The translations under genes were made by a program, and so were the position numbers. A stretch of DNA of 64,000 bases from Pseudoxanthomonas indica (GTDB taxonomy: Bacteria; Pseudomonadota; Gammaproteobacteria; Xanthomonadales; Xanthomonadaceae), in assembly GCF_900167565.1 (NCBI RefSeq), contig NZ_FUZV01000001.1, forward strand, positions 496,001 to 560,000, read 5' to 3'. Shown piece by piece: positions 7,764 to 16,261 of the stretch (positions are counted from its first letter, which is position 1; each line of letters opens with the position of its first letter). The notes beneath the pieces are model-generated. The model was given only the letters and a program-made list of their open reading frames with translations, made no database searches and was not told the DNA's origin.

Positions 7764-9266
7764 ATGGACAGCCTGCCCACCCGCGTCGCGCAAGTGGCCG
7801 GCCGCGCGCCGCAGCGCGTGGCCCTGGTCGATGGCGATCGCCGCCTGGATTACGCCGGTTTCTGGCGCCAGGCCCAGCACTTTGCCGCGCACCTGCGCGC
7901 GCAGGGTGTGCGCGTGGGCGATCGGGTCGCGCTGATCCTGCCCAACCGGCTGGAAGCGGCAGTAGCAATCTACGGGGGCTGGCTGGCCGGTGCGGTGATC
8001 GTGCCGCTCAACGTGCAGGCGCGCTCGCGCGATTTCATTCCCTGGCTGCGCCATAGCGGCGCCTGCCACGTGGTGTTCGAGGCCGGTCATCGTGATGTGC
8101 ACGAGGCGCTGGCCGAACTCGCGGATGACCCCGGCACCACCGAGCTGGGCGAGGCCCAGGGTCTGCCGGGCGAGGACAACAGCGCCACCGATTTTGTCGC
8201 GCCGCTGCCCGATGCACCGGCGATGATTCTCTACACCTCCGGCACCACCGGCGATCCCAAGGGCGTGATGCTCAGCCACGCCAACCTGCTAGCCAATGCC
8301 GAGTCGGTGGTGGCCTATCTGCAACTGCAGGCCGAAGACAGCGTGTTGAGCGTGCTGCCCTTCTATTACGCGTATGGCGCCTCGGTGCTGCATACGCATC
8401 TGCTCACCGGTGCCTGCGTGGTGCTGGGGCCGAGCCTGATGTTTCCCTTGCTGGTGCTGGAAGCGATTGAACGCGAGCAGGCCACCGGATTCTCCGGGGT
8501 GCCGTCGACGTATGCGCTGTTGCTCGAGCCGATGGCCGAGCGCGCGGCGTCGTTGGGCTCGCTGCGCTATCTCACGCAGGCCGGCGGCGCGATGTCCCCC
8601 GCGCTGACGCAGCGCCTGCGTGGGGTACTGCCCGCGCCGCGTTTGTACGTGATGTATGGGCAGACCGAAGCCACTTCGCGGATCAGCTGGCTGCCGCCCG
8701 AACGGCTGGGCGAGAAGCTGGGCTCGGTCGGCATTCCGGTGGCCGGCGTGCAATGGAAGATCGTCGGCGACGACGGCGGCGAGCTGCCGCGCGGCGAGAG
8801 CGGCGAAGTCTGCGTCCGCGGCGCCAACGTGATGCCGGGCTACTGGAACAACCCCGAAGCCAGCGCCAAGGTGTTGCGCGATGGCTGGCTGCATACCGGT
8901 GATCTGGGTTACCTGGACACCGACGGCTATCTGTACCTGCAGGGCCGCCGCAGCGACATGATCAAGACCGGCGCGCACCGCGTGCACCCCACCGACGTGG
9001 AAGAAGTGATTGCCGAGATGCCCGGCATCCGCGAAGTGGCGGTGGTGGGCGTGGACGATGAAGTGATGGGCCAGGTGATCAAGGCCTACATCGTCAGCGA
9101 CGGCGAACGCCCGCCGCGCGCCGAAGACCGCATCAAGGCGCACTGCCGTGCGCGTTTGGCCCCGTACAAGATTCCCCGCCTGATCGCCTTCGTCGACGCC
9201 CTGCCCCGGACTGCTTCCGGCAAAGTGCGTCGCGTCCAACTGATGGAGCAGACCGCAACGCCATGA
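7764..9266 (+). CDS. AMP-forming acyl-CoA/acyl-ACP ligase (ANL superfamily)
   Basis: Adenylating enzyme of 500 residues that activates a carboxylic acid as acyl-AMP and transfers it to CoA or, given the neighbouring carrier, to holo-ACP. The P-loop-like motif YTSGTTGDPKGVMLSH is near residue 157, YGQTEATSRI is the A5 motif, GWLHTGDLGYLDTDGYLYLQGR the A7-A8 hinge, and the catalytic Lys lies in PRTASGKVRRVQL near the C-terminus. The stop overlaps the next start (ATGA at 9263). Exosortase-A clusters contain a similar ligase. The acid activated is not known. Confidence 0.9.
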   Translation: MDSLPTRVAQVAGRAPQRVALVDGDRRLDYAGFWRQAQHFAAHLRAQGVRVGDRVALILPNRLEAAVAIYGGWLAGAVIVPLNVQARSRDFIPWLRHSGACHVVFEAGHRDVHEALAELADDPGTTELGEAQGLPGEDNSATDFVAPLPDAPAMILYTSGTTGDPKGVMLSHANLLANAESVVAYLQLQAEDSVLSVLPFYYAYGASVLHTHLLTGACVVLGPSLMFPLLVLEAIEREQATGFSGVPSTYALLLEPMAERAASLGSLRYLTQAGGAMSPALTQRLRGVLPAPRLYVMYGQTEATSRISWLPPERLGEKLGSVGIPVAGVQWKIVGDDGGELPRGESGEVCVRGANVMPGYWNNPEASAKVLRDGWLHTGDLGYLDTDGYLYLQGRRSDMIKTGAHRVHPTDVEEVIAEMPGIREVAVVGVDDEVMGQVIKAYIVSDGERPPRAEDRIKAHCRARLAPYKIPRLIAFVDALPRTASGKVRRVQLMEQTATP

Positions 9267-10246
9267 GCAGCCTAGACCGCCACGTCCTCGATATCGATTA
9301 CGAACAGGAAGCCGACCGCATCTGCGCGCGCCTTCGCGAAATCACCGCGCGCCAGCTGCACCGGCGCGGCTTGGTGGTGGCCATCTCCGGCGGCATCGAC
9401 AGCTCGGTCAGCTGCGCGCTGGCAGTGCGTGCACTCGGCCCGGATCGGGTGTTCACCCTGATCCTGCCCGAGCAGGATTCCTCGGATGACAGCGCCGCGC
9501 GCGCGACCATCCTGGCCACCCATCTGGGCGTTCGCACCGAGACCGTCGATATCGCGCCCGCGTTGGATGCCATCGGCTGCTACCGCGCGCGTGATGCCGC
9601 GGTGCGCAACACCTTGCCCGAGTATGGCGAAGGCTGGAAGTTCAAGATCGTCATCGACGGCGGCAGCGAAGGCCGCATCAACCGCTTCAAGCTGATCGCA
9701 CAGGATCCGGCGGGCGAGATCATCGAGCGCGATCTGGCGCTGGCCGACTACCTGACCATCGTCGCTGCGACCAACTTCAAGCAGCGCATCCGCAAGACGC
9801 TGGAATACTTCCACGCCGATCGCCTGAACTACGGCGTGGTCGGCACGCCCAACCGGGTGGAGTACGACCAGGGCTTCTTCGTCAAGAACGGCGACGGCTC
9901 GGCCGACGTCAAGCCGATTGCGCACCTGTACAAGTCGCAGGTGTACGGCATGGCCCGTCACCTGGGTCTGCCGGAGCGCGTGTGCGCGGCCATCCCCACC
10001 ACCGACACCTACAGCCTCAGCCAGGGCCAGGACGAGTTCTACTTCGCCCTGCCCTACCAGCAGATGGATCTGGCGTTGTGGGCGCTCAACCATGGCCGTC
10101 CGGCCAGCGAGCTGGCCACCGCCCTGCACATCAGCCCGGCCCAGGCCGAGGCGGTGTTCGAGGACATCCGCAACAAGCGCCGCACCACCCGCTACCTGCA
10201 CCTGCCGCCCGTGCTCGCGGGCGACGTGCCGGAACTGGACGACTGA
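9263..10246 (+). CDS. NAD synthetase-like ATP pyrophosphatase (NadE family), no glutaminase domain
   Basis: A 327-residue N-type ATP pyrophosphatase. VVAISGGIDSSVSCALAVR (residues 38-56) is the PP loop. AATNFKQRIRKTLEYFHAD, NYGVVGTPNRVEYDQGFFV, KNGDGSADVKPIAHLYKSQV and IPTTDTYSLSQGQDEFYF follow the ammonia-dependent NAD synthetase pattern. It overlaps the ligase stop by four bases. It could be the cell's NAD synthetase, but its place in a four-gene set with an ACP, a ligase and an acyltransferase-like protein suggests a paralogue that adenylates a carboxylate and forms an amide. Whether the genome has a second nadE cannot be seen here. Confidence 0.8.
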   Translation: MSSLDRHVLDIDYEQEADRICARLREITARQLHRRGLVVAISGGIDSSVSCALAVRALGPDRVFTLILPEQDSSDDSAARATILATHLGVRTETVDIAPALDAIGCYRARDAAVRNTLPEYGEGWKFKIVIDGGSEGRINRFKLIAQDPAGEIIERDLALADYLTIVAATNFKQRIRKTLEYFHADRLNYGVVGTPNRVEYDQGFFVKNGDGSADVKPIAHLYKSQVYGMARHLGLPERVCAAIPTTDTYSLSQGQDEFYFALPYQQMDLALWALNHGRPASELATALHISPAQAEAVFEDIRNKRRTTRYLHLPPVLAGDVPELDD

Positions 10247-10279
10247 GCCCACTCGAACGCGACCTCGGACGCCACTGTC

Positions 10280-11329
10280 GTGAACACGCCGCCACCGACG
10301 CCGCAGTACCTGGTCCGCACAGGCGATCCCCTGCGCGATCGCGATACCGTGCTGTCGATCTGGTGGGGCAACCTGGGCCGCGAAGATCGCATCGCGGCCA
10401 AGTACGACTGGTTCTATCTGGCCGGCCCGCATGGCGCGCCGCTGCTGCAACTGCTGCAGGAAACCGGCAGCGGCCAGTACGTGGGCACGGCATGTGCGGG
10501 GCGTCGCCGCATGTGCCGCGGCGGACAATCGCTGCAGGCCGGCGTGCTGGTCGATCTGGCGGTGCTGCCTGAACATCGTTCGCTCGGCCCGGCGTTGATG
10601 CTGCAGCAGGGCCTGATTGAAGCGGCGGATCGCGAGATCGATGTGCTGTACGGCTTCCCGAATCCGAAGGCCGCGCCGGTGTTCAAACGCATCGGCTATA
10701 CCCATCTGACCGATCTGGTCCGGCATGCGCGCGTGCTGCGGCATGCGGCTTATCTGAAGTCGCGCCTGCCGGGTGTGCTGGCGGCGATCGCCGGTCCGTT
10801 GGTCGATATGGCGTTTGCCACCCGCGACGGGTTGCGCCGCCTGCGCGGCCCGCGTCTGCGCGCGAGCTGGGGCACGGCCGCCGATGCGCGCATGGATGCC
10901 CTGTGGCAGTCGGCGCCGCGTGGCGATGCGGTGATGTCGGTACGCGACTGCAAACAGGCCAAGTGGCGCTTCGATGATTCGCCGCTGGCCAGCACGCGCT
11001 ACCTGTGGCTGACCGCACCGGGCAGTGACGCGCTGGTGGCCTGGTTCGCGGTGCAGGTGGAAAACGCCGCGCTGCATGTGCGCGATTTCTGGTCGAAAGA
11101 CGGCGGCAACGGCATGTCCCATGCCTGCCTGCTCGCCCTGCTCTCCGCCGCCCGCGCGGCGGGCCATGCCTCGGTGTCGGTGGAGATCACCGGACCCGAG
11201 CAACAACTGCGCGGCTGGCAGCAGGCCGGCTTCGTGCCGCGCAGCAAGCGGCCGATCTTCGTGCGCTGGAGTCGCGGGCAGACGCCGGACGCCAACTGGT
11301 TTTTCACTTCGGCGGACGAAGACGAGTAA
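10280..11329 (+). CDS. GNAT-like acyltransferase, unknown substrate
   Basis: A 349-residue protein starting at GTG 10280, 33 bp after the NadE-like gene. The N-terminal half resembles a GNAT fold: VLVDLAVLPEHRSLGPALMLQQGL is a degenerate acetyl-CoA motif, and LYGFPNPKAAPVFKRIGYTHL fits the end of that domain. The second half (residues 200-349) may be a second, weaker acyltransferase-like domain. There is no signal peptide. As last gene of the ACP/ligase/NadE-like set it is a candidate for transferring the ACP-bound acyl group onto an amine. Family assignment is moderate; function is inference. Confidence 0.6.
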   Translation: MNTPPPTPQYLVRTGDPLRDRDTVLSIWWGNLGREDRIAAKYDWFYLAGPHGAPLLQLLQETGSGQYVGTACAGRRRMCRGGQSLQAGVLVDLAVLPEHRSLGPALMLQQGLIEAADREIDVLYGFPNPKAAPVFKRIGYTHLTDLVRHARVLRHAAYLKSRLPGVLAAIAGPLVDMAFATRDGLRRLRGPRLRASWGTAADARMDALWQSAPRGDAVMSVRDCKQAKWRFDDSPLASTRYLWLTAPGSDALVAWFAVQVENAALHVRDFWSKDGGNGMSHACLLALLSAARAAGHASVSVEITGPEQQLRGWQQAGFVPRSKRPIFVRWSRGQTPDANWFFTSADEDE

Positions 11330-11379
11330 GCTCGCCTCGCGCCTCCCAATCGCCGCACTCATCGTCCAACGTCTGCGCT

Positions 11380-11835
11380 TCACTTCCTCGCCGCCAACAC
11401 CTGCTCAATCCGCTCGATTCGCTTGAGGCACTGGTCTGGCGCTATGCCGGAATCAGCCATGCACAAGCCGTTCAACTCCAGCGCCTTCACCTGGGGCGGC
11501 GAGAGCGTGCCAACGCTGGCCTGTTTGGCGAGTGCCTGCAGAAACATGTCGCGATCGTGGTAACCACCGCGCGTCACCATTTCTTCCTTCAAACGCGCGA
11601 TGAAGGAAAAATCCTGGGCCGCGATCAGGTCGTCGATGCACGACGCCTGCGGCCGCGAATGCAGCGCGCCGAAAACGAAATGCAGCTGTTCCTGCCCGGG
11701 CAATCCAGCAAAATGCGCCTGCGCCGAACAGACCTGGGGATGCTTTTCCAGCGCGGCGAAATCCTCGGCATCGCCAGGATTCGAGCAAGCGCTCAGGGTT
11801 AGCAGCAGCACCAGCGATATGGGCCTAGTCTTCAA
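11380..11835 (-). CDS. Small predicted lipoprotein, unknown function
   Basis: About 151 residues, read from a TTG at 11835 so that the product begins with a lipoprotein signal (LKTRPISLVLLLTLSACSN, lipobox LSAC). The mature part is hydrophilic and helical with several Cys (QVCSAQAHF, ASCIDDLIA, GLCMADSG, DQCLKRIERI) that could form disulfides in the periplasm. The start overlaps the 3' end of the small upstream ORF, which suggests coupled translation. No family recognised. Confidence 0.6.
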   Translation of the reverse strand: MKTRPISLVLLLTLSACSNPGDAEDFAALEKHPQVCSAQAHFAGLPGQEQLHFVFGALHSRPQASCIDDLIAAQDFSFIARLKEEMVTRGGYHDRDMFLQALAKQASVGTLSPPQVKALELNGLCMADSGIAPDQCLKRIERIEQVLAARK

Positions 11836-11968
11836 GCGGGCTTGCCGAGTCCAGTGCGTAGGCCACCACCACATCGACCGATGATGCTGCTTCCGGCCCG
11901 ATGCCCGGCACCCTGCCGAGCCCATACACAATCAGCAACATCACAACGACGCCGGCAACGATACGCAT
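11825..11968 (-). CDS. Small single-span membrane peptide, unknown
   Basis: A 47-residue ORF (MRIVAGVVVMLLIVYGLGRV at the N-terminus) with one hydrophobic segment followed by an acidic tail ending ALDSASPLED. A GGGGGACG Shine-Dalgarno sits just before the ATG. Its last codons overlap the start of the downstream lipoprotein gene by 11 bases, so the two look like a small operon. Confidence 0.5.
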   Translation of the reverse strand: MRIVAGVVVMLLIVYGLGRVPGIGPEAASSVDVVVAYALDSASPLED

Positions 11969-12079
11969 GGTCGTCCCCCACACGGTGCCCAGCCGCTGGA
12001 ATGCGTCGGGCCGACACCGAAGCTTGTGTCGGCCGAAGCATCGCGTCAAGCATGCCTGACGCGATTTACCAGGGCGGGC

Positions 12080-13930
12080 TTACCGCAGCTGCGCATCCGC
12101 CCACGCCACCACCGGCGCCAGGCGTCCTTTCTCGATGCCATCGGCAATTGCGACCAGTTCGATCACTTCGACATTGGCCACCTGCACGTTGATCTGCGCG
12201 GGCGCATCGCCGCGCACCATCGGCTTGCTGGCGAACAGCGGCTTGCCATCGCCGTACACCCAGAAGGTGACCTTCTCGCGCGCAAGGTTGCCGCTGTCAT
12301 CCACGCCGACCACCGCGGTGAAGCGGGTGAAGTCCTTGCCGGCGCGCACTTCCAGGCGCGAGTTGGCGTGGATGCCCAGACCGTAGTCGTAACCGCGACC
12401 GCCGATGCTCAGGCGCTTGCCGTAAGGCGTGGCGTCGGCGCGCGGCGTGCCGGACACGTCGGCCGGCTTGGCGCTGTAGGTGGGCAGGCCATCGACCGCG
12501 ACATGGATGCGGCCAGTGGCTTCGCTCAAACCAGTGGAATCGCCGGTCGCGGCGGCGCCGCTGACCTTCAACAGCACCGAGGCATGCGGCTCCAGGCTGA
12601 ACTTGAGCGGGCCGTTGCTGGCCGGCAGATCCGCATGCGTCCACAGGTCGCGCACGTTGAACGACTTGCCCGCCCGCAGCTTCATCTGCGCCGGAGTGAC
12701 GCTGGCTTCGGCGGCGGTGTCTCCACGATTGACCAGCAGCACCGCACGCTCGCCGCGCGCGGACAGCGGCTTGACCAGTACCTGCACAATGCCGTTGCTG
12801 GCCACCAGGTTGCCCTGGTTGCCGGCGGCGTCCTGGTTGATGGCGATCACTTCCGGATTGGACAGCAGCTTCACCAGCTCCGGTGAGGCATGGTTCAAGT
12901 CGAAGCCGATCAGCAGTGGCGCAGCCAGGATCGACCAGATCGAGAAATGGGTCTGCGCGTTGACCAGGTTCTTGTCATCGAACTCGCCCAGACCAATGGC
13001 CAGCATGTCCGGATCATTCCAGCGGCCCGGGCCGGCGTACAACTCGCGCCGCGCCGAGGTGTCGAAGTTGTGCAGCATGCTGGTCCAGGTCGGCGTGATG
13101 TCTTCGCTGGTGCGCCAGGTGTTGCCTTGGCGGCCACCCCAGTTGCCCACGCCGGCCTCGCCCCATGGGCAGATCGAGAACACGAAATCGCCATCGGGAT
13201 TCAAGGCATCGAGCAGGCGCCCGGTGCGGGCGAACGCCGTCTCCACTTTCTCCGCATCCGAGGCCTCGTTGTCACCGCGCACGATCAGCGGGCGGCTCTG
13301 CTGGTACTCGTGATCGGCATCCTGTTCGGCCTTGCCGCCCGGGCCGAAGTCGGCCAGGCCGCAGGCATCGACCTTGACGTAGTCAAAGCCCCAGTCCTGG
13401 AACACGGTCTTCAAATCGGAGTATTCGAAACCCCACAGGCCAATCTCGCGCTCGGCGATGGTGCCCACCGGCAGGTTGGGACTCTTCGGGTCGTGCGCCT
13501 GCGAGCAGGCATTGCGGCCCACGTCGGTGTAGATGCCGGCCTTGAAGCCCATGCCGTGCAGGTGATCGGTCCAGGCCTTGAAGCTGGGATGACCGCTTTC
13601 GGTCTTCGCCATCGGGAACATGGAGGTGCGGATTTCGATGCCGCCATCGGCGCGGCGATTGAGCCACCAGCCGTCGTCGATGTTGATGTAGCGATAGCCG
13701 GCTGCCTGCAGGCCGTTGTTCTTGATGGTCTCGGCCACCGACAGGATCTTGTCCTGGGTCACCTCGGTGCGGAAGGCGTTCCACGGATTCCAGCCCATCG
13801 GCGGCGTGGCGGCGGCGCCATGGCCGTACACGCTGAAGCGCGCCGACGGCTGCAGCTCTTCGCGCACCTCGGCGGCGCCGCACACGGACACCGCCATCAA
13901 CAACGCGGTCGCCAGCAGGGCTTTCTTCAT
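12080..13930 (-). CDS. GH27 alpha-galactosidase (melibiase) with C-terminal NPCBM domain
   Basis: Secreted enzyme of about 616 residues that hydrolyses terminal alpha-galactosides. I chose the ATG at 13930 (GAAGG Shine-Dalgarno), which gives a clean signal peptide (MKKALLATALLMAVSVCGAA). The catalytic barrel begins PPMGWNPWNAFRTEV; FDYVKVDACG near residue 185 holds the nucleophile Asp, and GRWNDPDMLAIG near 305 the acid/base Asp. After an antiparallel beta domain, residues from about 475 on (RIHVAVDGLPTYSAKP, YDYGLGIHANSRLEVRAGK) form an NPCBM carbohydrate-binding module. It is divergent from a serine hydrolase gene. Confidence 0.9.
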   Translation of the reverse strand: MKKALLATALLMAVSVCGAAEVREELQPSARFSVYGHGAAATPPMGWNPWNAFRTEVTQDKILSVAETIKNNGLQAAGYRYINIDDGWWLNRRADGGIEIRTSMFPMAKTESGHPSFKAWTDHLHGMGFKAGIYTDVGRNACSQAHDPKSPNLPVGTIAEREIGLWGFEYSDLKTVFQDWGFDYVKVDACGLADFGPGGKAEQDADHEYQQSRPLIVRGDNEASDAEKVETAFARTGRLLDALNPDGDFVFSICPWGEAGVGNWGGRQGNTWRTSEDITPTWTSMLHNFDTSARRELYAGPGRWNDPDMLAIGLGEFDDKNLVNAQTHFSIWSILAAPLLIGFDLNHASPELVKLLSNPEVIAINQDAAGNQGNLVASNGIVQVLVKPLSARGERAVLLVNRGDTAAEASVTPAQMKLRAGKSFNVRDLWTHADLPASNGPLKFSLEPHASVLLKVSGAAATGDSTGLSEATGRIHVAVDGLPTYSAKPADVSGTPRADATPYGKRLSIGGRGYDYGLGIHANSRLEVRAGKDFTRFTAVVGVDDSGNLAREKVTFWVYGDGKPLFASKPMVRGDAPAQINVQVANVEVIELVAIADGIEKGRLAPVVAWADAQLR

Positions 13931-14037
13931 CGGAACCTTCTTCATCAACGCGTATCCCCGGAACAGTGGACCCGAACCATGCCATTCAAAGCGAAACTCG
14001 GCAATGCGTATGCGTTAACGGAATAGGTTTTCCGGAT

Positions 14038-14052
14038 GGGGGAATATCCCCC
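14038..14052. promoter_or_regulatory. 15-bp perfect palindrome in a divergent promoter region
   Basis: GGGGGAATATCCCCC lies between the divergent alpha-galactosidase (13930) and serine hydrolase (14128) starts, in a 197-bp gap that must hold both promoters. It could be an operator; no named regulator site matches it with certainty. Confidence 0.35.
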
Positions 14053-14127
14053 GATGCAGTGGAAGTAGGCCGCGACGGTTCGCTTCTCCCGTGCATCTAC
14101 CCATCAAACCCTGCGTGAGACCTGTCC

Positions 14128-15555
14128 ATGCGCCGTCTGTTCGCCTTGCTGCTTTGCCTGTGCCTGTGCCCCACGCTGCTGGCGCAATCCACGCCCGCCG
14201 CACCTGTCGCGCAGACCGCCGCTGCGGTGAATGCGCAGCAGGCGCTGGATGACTGGCTGGCGGCGTTCAACAGCCAGGATCGCGCGCAGTTGCAGGCCTT
14301 CAGCCAGCGCTACCAGCACCCGATGGATATCGACGACCAGTTGTCGTTTGCCGACAGTGTCGGCGGCTTCGAACTGATCCGGCGCGAGCCGGCCACTGCC
14401 GACAGTGCCAGTGCCCTGCTGCGCGAGAAGGATTCCGAACAGTACGCGCGCGTGCAGGTGACGCTCGCTGCGGGCAAGCCGCTGGCGGTGGATCTGCGTG
14501 GCGCGCCCACGCCGAAGGAATTGTGGGCGAAGCGGATGGATCAGGCAGGCGCGCTCGCCGCCGTGGCGGCGCGTACGGATGCCGCCGCGCAACAGGACAA
14601 GTTCTCCGGCGTGCTGCTGATTGCGCAAGGCGACGAGGTCTTGCTGCAGCGCGCCTGGGGCCAGGCCGATCGCGCCCACAAGATCCCCAACACGCTGGAC
14701 TCGCGCTTCCGCCTGGGCTCGATGAACAAGATGATCACCTCGGTGGCGACCTTGCAGCTGGTGCAGGCCGGCAAGCTGTCGCTTGACGGCACCATCGGCG
14801 ACTACCTCAAGGACTATCCCAACGCCGACGTGCGCAAGGTGACCGTGCGCCAGCTGCTCTCGCATCGTGGCGGCACCGGCGACATCTTCGGGCCGGAGTT
14901 CGAGCGCGAGCACGAACGCCTGCGTACGCATGCTGACTACATCACGCTTTACGGCACGCGCGGCCTGACTCATGCGCCCGATGCCGAGCGGCGTTATTCC
15001 AACTATGGCTTCGTATTGCTGGGCGCGATCATCGAAGCCGTCTCCGGACAGTCGTACTACGACTACGTCGATGCGCATGTCTACGCGCCTGCCGGCATGC
15101 GCGACAGCGGTTCCTTGCCGGAAAGCCAGGAGGTTGCGCGGCGCGTGCGTCCGTATCAGCGCGAGCGCGGTCACTGGGTCGATGCTGCGGCCACCCTGCC
15201 TTGGCGCGGCATGGCCGCCGGCGGCGGCTACAGCACCGCCGGCGATTTGCTGCGCTTCGCCCGCGCCCTGCAGGCCGGCACGCTGGTGGATCCCAAGCTG
15301 CTCGCCGAAGCCACCCAGCCGGCTGATGGCTGCTATGGCTACGGTTTCGCCGCAGGTGAAGTCGATGGTGTGGCGTGGTACGGCCACGGCGGCGGCGCAC
15401 CCGGCATGAATGCCGACTTCCGCGTGTTCCCCGGCTTGAATCGCGTGGTGATCGCGCTGTCCAACTTCGACCCCGAAGCGGCCGAGCGCGTGGCCGCGTA
15501 CTACCGGGCGCGGATGCCGCTGACCAATGCCGCGCCGTCAGATCGGGCGCAGTAA
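14128..15555 (+). CDS. Serine hydrolase of the beta-lactamase class C / D-alanyl carboxypeptidase family
   Basis: Exported protein of 475 residues with a signal peptide (MRRLFALLLCLCLCPTLLAQ). An N-terminal domain of about 130 residues of uncertain type (DDWLAAFNSQDRAQLQAFSQ) precedes the penicillin-binding fold. Catalytic motifs are S-M-N-K in FRLGSMNKMITSVATLQL, Y-S-N in RRYSNYGFVLLGAIIE and HGGGAPGMN near the C-terminus. Such proteins are usually esterases or peptidases rather than true beta-lactamases. The 3' end overlaps the convergent exporter gene by 18 bp. Confidence 0.85.
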   Translation: MRRLFALLLCLCLCPTLLAQSTPAAPVAQTAAAVNAQQALDDWLAAFNSQDRAQLQAFSQRYQHPMDIDDQLSFADSVGGFELIRREPATADSASALLREKDSEQYARVQVTLAAGKPLAVDLRGAPTPKELWAKRMDQAGALAAVAARTDAAAQQDKFSGVLLIAQGDEVLLQRAWGQADRAHKIPNTLDSRFRLGSMNKMITSVATLQLVQAGKLSLDGTIGDYLKDYPNADVRKVTVRQLLSHRGGTGDIFGPEFEREHERLRTHADYITLYGTRGLTHAPDAERRYSNYGFVLLGAIIEAVSGQSYYDYVDAHVYAPAGMRDSGSLPESQEVARRVRPYQRERGHWVDAAATLPWRGMAAGGGYSTAGDLLRFARALQAGTLVDPKLLAEATQPADGCYGYGFAAGEVDGVAWYGHGGGAPGMNADFRVFPGLNRVVIALSNFDPEAAERVAAYYRARMPLTNAAPSDRAQ

Positions 15556-16152
15556 CAGCAGCAGCGCCAGCGTCAGCATGAAGACCGCCACGAAGCCGTC
15601 CAGCACGCGCCACGCGCGCGGATTGCGGAACAGCGGCAGCAGCAGCCGCGAACCGAAGCCCAGCGTGGTGAACCAGACCACGCTGGCCAGGCAGGCGCCG
15701 ATGGCGAAGACCCATTGCGCGCCGCCGGCATAGCCGGTGGACAGGCTGCCCAGCAGGATCATCGTGTCCAGGTAGACGTGCGGATTGAGGAAGGTAAAGG
15801 CCAGGCAGGCCAGCAACACGCGCTGCCAGGTCTTTTCCGCACTCGCTGAAGGATCCAGCCCGCTGGAGCCTTTCCAGCAGCGCTGCGCCGCCATCAGCCC
15901 ATACACGGCCAGGAAGGTGGCGCCGCCGAAACGCAGTGCCTGCAGCAGCGGCGGCCATTCGCGCACCAGCGCGCCGATGCCGGCCACGCCGGACAGAATC
16001 AGCAGGATGTCGCCCAGCGCGCAGGTGACGACGACCAGGCCCACCTTCTGCTGCAACAGGCCCTGCCGCAGCACGAAGGCATTCTGGGAACCGATGGCGA
16101 TGATCAGGCCGGCGCTGGCAAGGAAGCCGGCAAGCAAGGGAGTGAAGTACAT
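15538..16152 (-). CDS. argO: LysE/ArgO family amino acid exporter
   Basis: Inner-membrane exporter of 204 residues with five or six hydrophobic segments. The start at 16152 (MYFTPLLAGFLASAGLIIAI) is followed by the family signature GSQNAFVLRQGL; CLAFTFLNPHVYLDT is also conserved. It is divergent from an ArgP-type LysR gene 109 bp away, the arrangement known for argO/argP and lysE/lysG, so it probably exports arginine, lysine or toxic analogues under control of that regulator. The exact substrate is not settled by sequence. Confidence 0.88.
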   Translation of the reverse strand: MYFTPLLAGFLASAGLIIAIGSQNAFVLRQGLLQQKVGLVVVTCALGDILLILSGVAGIGALVREWPPLLQALRFGGATFLAVYGLMAAQRCWKGSSGLDPSASAEKTWQRVLLACLAFTFLNPHVYLDTMILLGSLSTGYAGGAQWVFAIGACLASVVWFTTLGFGSRLLLPLFRNPRAWRVLDGFVAVFMLTLALLLLLRPI

Positions 16153-16261
16153 GGACGCAAAGCCGAAAACGAAAACCGGCGGCAAGGATGGCGCCGCTGC
16201 CCTCCTGCGTCCAACTAAAGATTCTGAACTATCCTAAGCATTGCTAATCAGGACGCCGCCC

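Noticed and set aside
14128..15555. True class C beta-lactamase (resistance gene)
   Set aside because: The S-x-x-K and Y-x-N motifs are shared with esterases and peptidases. The extra N-terminal domain and the lack of an AmpR-type neighbour argue against a resistance enzyme.
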